A stretch of 64,000 nt of DNA. Origin: Donghicola mangrovi (GTDB lineage Bacteria; Pseudomonadota; Alphaproteobacteria; Rhodobacterales; Rhodobacteraceae). The notes beneath the pieces were generated by a model. The model saw nothing but the letters and a program-made list of their open reading frames with translations. It ran no database searches and was not told the DNA's origin. The DNA is taken from positions 117,474 through 181,473 of the forward strand of contig NZ_JABCJE010000006.1 of assembly GCF_013377535.1 (NCBI RefSeq). Reading direction: 5' to 3'. Each line of letters begins with the position of its first letter. Position 1 is the first letter of the stretch. Positions 42,663 to 50,263 of this stretch are shown here, piece after piece. A program made the position numbers and the translations under genes.

Positions 42663-44026
42663 TAGAGCTGCTTTCTTCCTCGCTTCCGGGCCTGATGTTC
42701 CTGTCACTGGTGTTCGCGCTGTTCTCGGGCGCGCCGGTGGCGATCATGCTGATGGGGGTATCGCTGGTTTTTGGCATTCTGGCGCTGATCACGGGCGATA
42801 TGCGGTTGGCGCAGGCGACCCTGCTGCCGAACCGTATCTTCTCGGGGACGATCGAGAACGCGGTGCTGGTGGCCGCGCCGATGTTCATCTTCATGGGCAT
42901 CATCATGGAGAAAACCCGCATTGCCGAGGATCTGCTGGTTACCCTGCAACGCCTGATGCGGGTCATTCCGGGGGGGCTGGCGCTGGCTGTGGTGCTGATG
43001 GGCACCATTCTGGCAGCGGCCACGGGGATTATCGGCGCGTCAGTTGTGATGCTGGCCATGCTCGCGATCCCCACGATGGTCGAGCGCGGCTATGACAAGG
43101 GGCTTGCGGCGGGAACGGTCGCCTCCGCTGGAACGCTCGGCATTCTGATCCCACCCTCGGTGATGCTGGTCTTTATGGGCGATCTTCTGAGCATTTCTTT
43201 GGGCAGGCTGTTTGTGGCGGCGCTGCTGCCGGGTCTGCTGCTGTCGGCGCTCTATGTCATCTACATCGTTGTGCGCAGTTGGCTGCAACCAGGCATGGCC
43301 CCCAAAGCGCCCGCGCCTGCACCCCATGAACGCGACGGCCTGTGGCTGGAGACAGCCAAATCCGTGCTGGCGCCGCTGGTGATGATCATCGCTGTGTTGG
43401 GCTCGATCCTAGGCGGTGTTGCCACCCCGACCGAAGCCTCTGGCGTCGGGGTCTTTGCCGCGCTTCTGCTGGGGCTGCTGCGGGGACGCCTGAATATGGA
43501 GGTCCTGCGCGAAAGCATGGACGGCTCGGTCAAGCAACTGGGGATGCTGTTCTTCATCTTTGTCGGCGCGACCGCGTTCTCCTACATCTTCCGCAAAGTT
43601 GGAGGAGAGCACTTTATCGTCGAGACCGCCCGCGCCCTGCCCTTTGGCGATTGGGGGCTACTGTTCGCCATGATGGGCATGATCTTTGTCATGGGGTTCT
43701 TCTTTGACTGGATCGAGATCACCCTGATCATGCTGCCGATCTTTGCGCCAGTGGTGCAGTTGATGGACCTTGGTGGCCATGTGGAACAGGCCCAGATGAT
43801 CTATTGGTTTGCCATTCTGGTGTCCTTGAACCTTCAGACATCTTTTCTGACGCCGCCCTTCGGGTTTGCTTTGTTCTACCTGCGCGGGGCGGCCTCTAAC
43901 CACCTGACGATCAGGGATATTTACCGCGGCATCATCCCGTTTGTCTTGCTGCAACTGGTGCTGCTGGGGCTCACCATCGCCTATCCGCAGATTGCGCTGT
44001 GGCTGCCGGAAAGGATGTTCCAATGA
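42659..44026 (+). CDS. TRAP transporter large permease (DctM type)
   Basis: This 455-aa protein starts at ATG 42659. It has about twelve hydrophobic segments with DctM signatures: LFSGAPVAIMLMGVSLVFG, ATGIIGASVVMLAMLAIPTM, LGILIPPSVMLVFMGDLL and LNLQTSFLTPPFGFALFYLRG. It is the sodium-coupled transport subunit. Its stop overlaps the first SDR start by 4 nt, so import and oxidation are translationally linked. Confidence 0.93.
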   Translation: MIELLSSSLPGLMFLSLVFALFSGAPVAIMLMGVSLVFGILALITGDMRLAQATLLPNRIFSGTIENAVLVAAPMFIFMGIIMEKTRIAEDLLVTLQRLMRVIPGGLALAVVLMGTILAAATGIIGASVVMLAMLAIPTMVERGYDKGLAAGTVASAGTLGILIPPSVMLVFMGDLLSISLGRLFVAALLPGLLLSALYVIYIVVRSWLQPGMAPKAPAPAPHERDGLWLETAKSVLAPLVMIIAVLGSILGGVATPTEASGVGVFAALLLGLLRGRLNMEVLRESMDGSVKQLGMLFFIFVGATAFSYIFRKVGGEHFIVETARALPFGDWGLLFAMMGMIFVMGFFFDWIEITLIMLPIFAPVVQLMDLGGHVEQAQMIYWFAILVSLNLQTSFLTPPFGFALFYLRGAASNHLTIRDIYRGIIPFVLLQLVLLGLTIAYPQIALWLPERMFQ

Positions 44027-44820
44027 GCGGACGCATGAAAGGCAAACGCGTCGCTGTCATCGGCGCAGGCTCGGTCGGTGCGGGCTGGGGCAATGGCAAA
44101 GCGGCCGCCGTTTTGTACGCCCGAGAAGGGGCAGAGGTGCTGTGCGTGGACCGGAGCCTGTCCGCCGCTGGCGAAACCGCCGCGCTGATCATCGCAGAGG
44201 GCGGCACGGCCCATACCTTTGCTGGCGAGATGACCGACCCTTTGGCTGCCACTGCGATGGCAGGCGCGGCGATGACCCAGATGGGCGGGCTGGATGTGCT
44301 GCACTTCAATATCGGCACCAGCGTCAAAGGGGGCCTCGACGATACCGACTTTGCGGACTGGCAGCGGGTGTTCAGCATCAATCTGGATGCGGCCTTTCAC
44401 GCGACCAAGGCCTGCGTCCCCCACATGGGTGCAGGCAGCGCGATCGTGTATATCTCTAGCCTCGCGGGGCTGAACAACGGGCCCTATCGTTATATCGGGT
44501 ATGAGGCCTCGAAGGCCGCGTTGCAGCGCTTTGCCCGCAGCATCGCCATCGAATACGCCCCGCGCGGCATTCGCGCGAATACGGTCGTGCCGGGCATGAT
44601 CGACACCCCCCACGTGGCCGCCATGATCGCCCCCGGCCAGAACATGGAAACCGTGCGCGCCGCCCGCGCCGCTCAGGTCCCTCTGAAGCGGCAGGGCACC
44701 GCGTGGGACATCGCCGAAGCGGCGCTGTTTCTGGCCTCCGACGCGGCGGGATTTATCACCGGCGTTGATCTGCGGGTCGATGGCGGGATGGGAACTTTGA
44801 TGGGCACATCAGCAAGTTAG
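44023..44820 (+). CDS. Short-chain dehydrogenase/reductase
   Basis: This 265-aa protein starts at ATG 44023 in an ATGA overlap with dctM. The cofactor loop is the extended form GAGSVGAGWGNGKAAAVLYA; catalytic Ser is in YISSLAG and Tyr/Lys in YEASK. The usual NNAG is FNIGT. It ends FITGVDLRVDGGMG. It probably acts on the acid imported by the TRAP system. Confidence 0.87.
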   Translation: MSGRMKGKRVAVIGAGSVGAGWGNGKAAAVLYAREGAEVLCVDRSLSAAGETAALIIAEGGTAHTFAGEMTDPLAATAMAGAAMTQMGGLDVLHFNIGTSVKGGLDDTDFADWQRVFSINLDAAFHATKACVPHMGAGSAIVYISSLAGLNNGPYRYIGYEASKAALQRFARSIAIEYAPRGIRANTVVPGMIDTPHVAAMIAPGQNMETVRAARAAQVPLKRQGTAWDIAEAALFLASDAAGFITGVDLRVDGGMGTLMGTSAS

Positions 44821-44829
44821 GACAGACAC

Positions 44830-45582
44830 ATGACGCAAAAGATTGCACTGGTCACGGGCGCGGCCCGTGGCATCGGCCTTGCCACGACCAAGCTCTTGAT
44901 CGAAGAGGGCTGGCAGGTCGCCATGATTGACCGCGACGGCGACGAACTGGCGCTGGCGGCCGAGGGACTGGATCAGGCCAAACCCTTTGTCTATGACGTC
45001 TCGATCCCAGATCAGGTGACCGGGACGATCGCGGCCGTCCGCTCGGCCTTTGGCCGCATCGACGCGGTGGTGAACAACGCCGGTGTCGCGGATTTCGGCC
45101 CGATCGAGGACACAGACTTTGCCCGCTGGCGCCGCGTGATGGAGACGAACCTCGACGGTGTGTTCCTTGTGTCCCAGGCGGCAATTCCGTCCCTTAAGGA
45201 AACCAAGGGGGCTTTGCTGAACATCGCCTCTATCTCGGGGCTCAGAGCGTCAACCCTGCGCGTGGCCTATGGCACCTCCAAGGCTGCGGTGATCCAGTTG
45301 ACGAAACAGCAGGCCGCTGAATTGGGGGAATACGGCATCCGCGCAAACTGCGTTTGCCCCGGTCCTGTCCGCACGAAACTGGCGATGGCGGTCCACTCGC
45401 CAGAGATTATAGCCGCCTATCACGATGCCATCCCGCTGAACCGGTATGGATCGGAACGCGAAATCGCCGAAGTCATCGTGTTCCTGTGCTCTGAGCGCGC
45501 AAGCTATGTGACCGGCCAAGTCGTCGCCGCAGATGGCGGATTTGACAGTACGGGCGTGGGTTTGCCAGCATTGCGGGTCTGA
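44830..45582 (+). CDS. Short-chain dehydrogenase/reductase (FabG-like)
   Basis: This 250-aa SDR has TGAARGIG, NNAGVADFG, catalytic Ser in IASISGLR, YGTSK and VTGQVVAADGGF. It lies 9 bp after the preceding SDR and is the last gene of the TRAP operon. Two consecutive SDRs could oxidise and reduce neighbouring positions or work on stereoisomers. Substrate unknown. Confidence 0.87.
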   Translation: MTQKIALVTGAARGIGLATTKLLIEEGWQVAMIDRDGDELALAAEGLDQAKPFVYDVSIPDQVTGTIAAVRSAFGRIDAVVNNAGVADFGPIEDTDFARWRRVMETNLDGVFLVSQAAIPSLKETKGALLNIASISGLRASTLRVAYGTSKAAVIQLTKQQAAELGEYGIRANCVCPGPVRTKLAMAVHSPEIIAAYHDAIPLNRYGSEREIAEVIVFLCSERASYVTGQVVAADGGFDSTGVGLPALRV

Positions 45583-45652
45583 ATATTTCTGGCTCTGGCG
45601 GAAGGAGGCTTTGGACCTGAGTCTGGCAGAGCTAACGCCAAGCTTGTTTTCG

Positions 45653-45671
45653 AGCGCAGATTTTCTGCGCT
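45653..45671. other. Strong hairpin between convergent genes
   Basis: Perfect 8-bp stem AGCGCAGA (45653-45660) / TCTGCGCT (45664-45671) with a TTT loop, between the last SDR of the TRAP operon and the convergent small exported protein. There is no T-run on either strand, so it is listed as a hairpin that may end transcription. Confidence 0.45.
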
Positions 45672-45715
45672 GTCGGGGCTAGGTGCCCAAAACTTGAGGC
45701 GGGCCCGCCTTCAGG

Positions 45716-46051
45716 TCAATTCGTTCCGCTGGTTGACGACGTCGAAGACGTGGAAGAGGTGCTCGAAGTCGAGCCGTTTCCACTGGCATTGCCCGAGTTG
45801 CGTGCCATTGCGCCCAATGCCAAAGCCGCGATCCCTGTAAAGGGTACACCTGCCACACCGATGCCGCCTTGAACAAGGTTCAAGTTCTCCAGTGGAGCTT
45901 TGAAGAAAACGGTCTCCGGATCGCTTGTGGCACCTTTGACGATCACAGGCTCTTCTGCCGGATCATCTTTGGCCAAGCTGCCCGCAACGGCGGCAGTAGA
46001 AAACAAAGCTGACAAAACCATAGTGACGAGACAAATTGCTGATGGTTTCAT
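45716..46051 (-). CDS. Small exported protein with Ser/Thr-rich tail
   Basis: This 111-aa protein starts at ATG 46051 (AGGA 8 nt upstream); an ATG 9 nt earlier overlaps that ribosome site. Signal peptide is MKPSAICLVTMVLSALFSTAAVA. A hydrophobic Gly/Ala segment (GGIGVAGVPFTGIAALALGAMA) follows, then NGSTSSTSSTSSTSSTSGTN. I recognise no family. It may be a periplasmic or surface peptide; the low-complexity tail resembles a flexible linker. Gene reality is supported by signal peptide and codon use. Confidence 0.6.
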   Translation of the reverse strand: MKPSAICLVTMVLSALFSTAAVAGSLAKDDPAEEPVIVKGATSDPETVFFKAPLENLNLVQGGIGVAGVPFTGIAALALGAMARNSGNASGNGSTSSTSSTSSTSSTSGTN

Positions 46052-46774
46052 GGCTGGCATCCTGAATTATTGCTGGTCAAAATATCCAAATGGGATTTAG
46101 GTGTTCCTATTGGTGTAATTCGGATTGATATCTGAATTTATGTTATATTTCCATGTGTTTGCGTCACTCCAAATAATTTGTGATGTGCATTAATTGTTTC
46201 ATATTATGAATTGTGTTAGATTTGCCTTTTATAATACCTGCTATTGCAAATTTCACCATCATTGCTCTCAAGTTTTATTTGTGATTATTTTTTGCTAAAT
46301 TTTATGTGATGGGAAAGACTTTTGCATGCTATTGGGTTTTATCATGGGTCACTTGCATTTATGTTTTCGTTTTCCCGAGTTGATTTGAAACCTTGATTTT
46401 CACATATAAAGAAACCGGTAAAATATTATCCCCGCTTGTCGCGTGAAACTTCCGTTCAGAAAGATGCGAAATGCCCAAGATCGGGGAGCTGTGAGCTAAG
46501 ATTCGCAGTCGATTTGGTTTCGAATTGCGCCCGCTGGGAGCGCAGGCCTTGGTCCGTCACGCGCCGACGACGCTAGGCGGCAGACACCCTGCGATGGCCG
46601 CGCCTTCTTCCACGCTCTTGGTATCTCCCGATACCCACATGTCTATTAAGGGTATGTGCACCCTGTCCAAGTAAAGAAGACCAACAAAGCACCGTTGAAT
46701 ATCCGATGGGTCCGGATTCCACGGACGTTTGTGCAGCGGTGTGAAAGCTGTGGGTTCAACTTGGGAGCTTACTG
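46052..46774. other. AT-rich intergenic region upstream of the RTX-Hint gene
   Basis: This 723-bp gap is strikingly AT-rich from ~46080 to ~46440 compared with flanking genes. It holds many TAT/AAT runs and T-tracts but no ORF with a credible start. The last 300 bp return to normal composition and again show no convincing gene. It probably carries the promoters of the small exported protein and the RTX gene and may bind a nucleoid-associated silencer. No clear -35/-10 pair could be chosen. Confidence 0.5.
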
Positions 46775-49700
46775 GTGTCAACGACTTTTGACGTCATTTT
46801 TCTAGGGGTCGCGTCTGCAATTGACGTTGTCGAAGGTGACAACAATTCCGAAAATGCATCCTCGCTCGTCGGGAAAACCTACGGAAGCGAGGGGGTGCCC
46901 CTAGCGGCCAGCATCTTTAGCCTGTCTATGGTCGGGGATGTCGGAACAAACTACGACACCAACAACAACACCTATAACGACCAGTTCTCGGTTAACGGAA
47001 CGAACTACACCTTCGACGGGATCGCGGTGTATTCCTCGACGGTGCGGTTCACCGACGGGACCTCGATCACCTACAACATCCGGATCGCGCAGACCACGAC
47101 GGGCGAGACGTTCATCATCCCGAACCCCGTGGGCGGCGAAGCGGAACAGGCGCTGATCTCGGAAAAGCCGATTGAATCAGTGACCTTCAACTCGGTGGTG
47201 TCCAGCGATGCGGTGATGGCGGCGAGCCGTGTGGACAACGGCTTTACCAACGACATCATCGACGGGACCGAGGGTGCGGACAACATGCGCCTTGGCCATG
47301 TTGACTCTCACGGCGACCAGATCGACGGCACCGACAACGTCATTCACGGCGGCGGCGGCAACGATACGATCGAGGGTGGCGGCGGCGCTGACACGATCGA
47401 GGGCGGCGCTGGCAATGACCTGATCTATGGCGATACAGAAGGGGACGTGCGGTTTGGCACGCTGAACCCGACCAACTCTGACAACCTTCAGGACGAGAAC
47501 CAGACCGAGGCGTGGCAAACCCGTGCGGTCGAGCTGATCGAGCTGCCGAACGGCAAGCTGGTTATGATCACGTCCGAGCGTTTGGCCTCGACCGACGGGA
47601 TTGCCAGCTACCAGATCGACAACGATCCAAGTTCGTCGACCTATGGGCAGATCATCGGGACCCAGATCAGCAAGGTGACCGAAGCCAGCATCGGCAACGG
47701 TTTCCATAACATCGAGGCCATGAGCAGCATCACGCTGAGCTCTGGCGTGACCTATGTCTATACGGCCGACCACGACACCGACACGATCGGCATCGTTAAG
47801 GTTAACCTTGATGGCTCGTTGACCTATGTTGACCACCTGACCAGCGTTAATCTGGACGAAGTTGGGGAACTCAGCGCGGTCGAGGTTGGTGGGAAATCTT
47901 TCCTTCTGGCGACGGCGGGGGGATCGGCCGATGCGCTGACGGTCTATGAGATCGGGTTGGACGGGCGGCTGACCCAGACCGATATAGAGCACGACCAGAG
48001 CGGCACGGCCGAGAACTTTCTGGCGGAAAGCGGTCAAAGCTCTTCGTCGTTGCTCGAGAGTTTTACCAACAGCAGCGGTCAGACCTTTGTTATCACGGGC
48101 GGTTCCGAGAACGGCATTGCTCTGTGGACGCTGGACAGCAACGGCCAGCTGACCATTCAGGACGCCCGCGCCGATGACGCTGCAGGCGCCGGGGACACCA
48201 ACCCTGCCGGTGAGGCGCTGACCCGCGACCTGATTTCGCCAACCGAGACAGGCCTCTGGCACGTTTCCGCGGGCGCGTTCGCCGAGATTGACGGTCAGAC
48301 CTATTTGTTCGTGGGCGGCACCGACGATGACGTTGTCATCTTCCGCGTGGACGGGACGACCAGCTATGACCTGACGCTGGTGGGGCAGCTCGATAATGCG
48401 GTTATCGACATCTCCTCTATGGCCTTCCTTCAGACCGATGATGGCGGCGCCCTTGTGGTGGGGGGCGAACAGAGCGGTCTGAACTTCTATGGTATCACGG
48501 TGAATGGCGACGGTACGGTCACCCTTACCCTGACCAACACCGTTGCCGATGGCCCCGAGGGCGGGGCCGAGCTGCTGGATTCCGAAGATATCGACGTGGC
48601 GGGCGGTTTGCTGGTCTCGGCCAGTGATTACGACAGCGGCGTCGCCATTATCGACACGGGGCTGAATGATCCGGACCTTGTGGGCGATCCGGGCAATGAC
48701 AGCATCACCGGTGGCGCAGGCAACGACACGATCTACGCGGGCGAAGGCAACGACACCATCGTTCTCGAGGATAACTTCGGCACCGATGTTGTTGCGGGCG
48801 GTGAAGACGCCGACCTGAGCGATATCGATCTGCTGGACGCCTCTGGCATCACGCTGACCGGTGTGAACGTGGTCCTGTCGGGCGACGAGGCTGGCACCCT
48901 GACGGCGGGCAGTTCTGCGGTGACCTTCACCCAGATCGAGGCGTTCAACCTGACCGATCTGGCGGATCTGTTTGACGGCAGCGCGGCCTCGGCCCCCGTG
49001 ATTATCTCGGCGGGTGCGGGCGATGACAGCATCACTGGAACCTCGGGTAGCGACACCATTTATGGTGAAGAGGGTAACGACACACTGAACGGTGGGGCCG
49101 GTGCGGACCAACTCTATGGTGGCGACGGGAATGACAGCATTTCCGCAGGCACAGGCACCGATACGTTGGAGGGGGGTCTGGGGAACGACACGCTGGCCGG
49201 GAACGGCGGCGCGGATGTGCTGTCCGGCGGAGATGGCGACGATAGTCTGGCGGGCGGTCTGGGGAATGACACGCTGGACGGCGGGTCGGGCAATGACACG
49301 CTGACCGGCGGCAGTGGGGATGATGTCTTTGTCTATTCCGGCGGGTCGGACGTTATCACCGATTTCAACTTCGGAAACACGGGCGCGATTAACGACGGTG
49401 ATACGGCGAACAACGATTTCGTCGATCTGTCCGGTTACTATGACACCCTCTACGAGCTTTGGGCGGACCAACGGGACGACGGTATCCTTAACCAGTCGAA
49501 CACGGTCGATACCCGCGGGAATGCGGTCGATTACGGGGATAACACCCAGTTCGGCACTGGATCACTGACCTTTACCGGTGCGACGGGGGATCGTTATTCC
49601 TTTAACCAGGACAATACCGGAGTGGTCTGTTTCACCCATGGCACGCTGATCCGCACGCCCTCTGGCGATGTTCCGATCCAGTCGCTGAAAGCCGGTGATC

Positions 49701-50218
49701 TGGTGGTGACCCGCGACAACGGGGTGAAGCCGCTGCTCTGGATCGGGTACCGCCATCTGGATGGGGCGGTTTTGACGGCTCAGCCCCATTTGCGGCCCGT
49801 TTTGCTGAAGCACAGCTTTTTCGGGTTTGACCGCGATCTGGTTGTATCGCCCCAGCACGGGGTGTTGCTGCGCTCCGATTTGCGCGGCGGAGACGAGGTT
49901 CTGTACCGCGCGATCCATCTGGCGCGTTTGCCCGGTGGCGCGGCGCGGCAGATGCTGGGGTGCCGATCGGTCACCTACATCCATCTGCTGTTCGACCAGC
50001 ACGAGGTGGTTTTTGCGAACGGTCTGCCGAGCGAGAGCCTCTACCCTGGCCGCACCGCCATCCGCAGCATGAACATTGCCGCGCAGTCCGAGGTGTTGGA
50101 GCTTTTCCCCGATCTGCAGCGGTTTGATCCCGCTATGGCGTATGGGTCCCCTGCCCGCACCTATTCGCGGACGGGATTGTTGCCCGATCACCTTCGGGAA
50201 CTGCGGCTGGCAGGTTAA
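46775..50218 (+). CDS. RTX calcium-binding protein with propeller-like middle and C-terminal Hint domain
   Basis: This 1147-aa protein starts at GTG 46775 with GGGAG 9 nt upstream. No Sec signal. Residues 1-185 form an Asn/Thr-rich domain. RTX nonapeptides (GGxGxDxUx) occur at ~190-220, ~637-667 and ~747-850. Residues ~225-630 hold repeated strands (VYTADHDTDTIGIVKVN, FVITGGSENGIALWTLD) suggesting a seven-bladed propeller. Residues ~950-1110 are a Hint module with Cys952 in CFTHGTLIRTPSG and the His in VSPQHGVLL. Secretion by a type I system is expected, but no HlyB/D genes are in the window. It converges on the giant repeat protein. Confidence 0.9.
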   Translation: MSTTFDVIFLGVASAIDVVEGDNNSENASSLVGKTYGSEGVPLAASIFSLSMVGDVGTNYDTNNNTYNDQFSVNGTNYTFDGIAVYSSTVRFTDGTSITYNIRIAQTTTGETFIIPNPVGGEAEQALISEKPIESVTFNSVVSSDAVMAASRVDNGFTNDIIDGTEGADNMRLGHVDSHGDQIDGTDNVIHGGGGNDTIEGGGGADTIEGGAGNDLIYGDTEGDVRFGTLNPTNSDNLQDENQTEAWQTRAVELIELPNGKLVMITSERLASTDGIASYQIDNDPSSSTYGQIIGTQISKVTEASIGNGFHNIEAMSSITLSSGVTYVYTADHDTDTIGIVKVNLDGSLTYVDHLTSVNLDEVGELSAVEVGGKSFLLATAGGSADALTVYEIGLDGRLTQTDIEHDQSGTAENFLAESGQSSSSLLESFTNSSGQTFVITGGSENGIALWTLDSNGQLTIQDARADDAAGAGDTNPAGEALTRDLISPTETGLWHVSAGAFAEIDGQTYLFVGGTDDDVVIFRVDGTTSYDLTLVGQLDNAVIDISSMAFLQTDDGGALVVGGEQSGLNFYGITVNGDGTVTLTLTNTVADGPEGGAELLDSEDIDVAGGLLVSASDYDSGVAIIDTGLNDPDLVGDPGNDSITGGAGNDTIYAGEGNDTIVLEDNFGTDVVAGGEDADLSDIDLLDASGITLTGVNVVLSGDEAGTLTAGSSAVTFTQIEAFNLTDLADLFDGSAASAPVIISAGAGDDSITGTSGSDTIYGEEGNDTLNGGAGADQLYGGDGNDSISAGTGTDTLEGGLGNDTLAGNGGADVLSGGDGDDSLAGGLGNDTLDGGSGNDTLTGGSGDDVFVYSGGSDVITDFNFGNTGAINDGDTANNDFVDLSGYYDTLYELWADQRDDGILNQSNTVDTRGNAVDYGDNTQFGTGSLTFTGATGDRYSFNQDNTGVVCFTHGTLIRTPSGDVPIQSLKAGDLVVTRDNGVKPLLWIGYRHLDGAVLTAQPHLRPVLLKHSFFGFDRDLVVSPQHGVLLRSDLRGGDEVLYRAIHLARLPGGAARQMLGCRSVTYIHLLFDQHEVVFANGLPSESLYPGRTAIRSMNIAAQSEVLELFPDLQRFDPAMAYGSPARTYSRTGLLPDHLRELRLAG

Positions 50219-50221
50219 AGT

Positions 50222-50256
50222 AAAAGGCCCCCTCGCCGATGCGAAGGGGCCTTTAG
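50222..50256. terminator. Bidirectional terminator between the two large secreted-protein genes
   Basis: AAAGGCCCC (50223-50231) pairs with GGGGCCTTT (50246-50254), and an inner TCGC/GCGA stem adds stability. A/T tracts on both sides serve both directions. Confidence 0.85.
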
Positions 50257-50263
50257 ATTAGGG

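Noticed and set aside
46557..46781. 74-aa minus-strand ORF in the gap before the RTX gene
   Set aside because: No ribosome site, no homology recognised, and it runs into the RTX start region.
47177..49471. 764-aa minus-strand ORF opposite the RTX gene
   Set aside because: Repetitive antisense translation of RTX repeats; long only because stop codons are rare in that frame.
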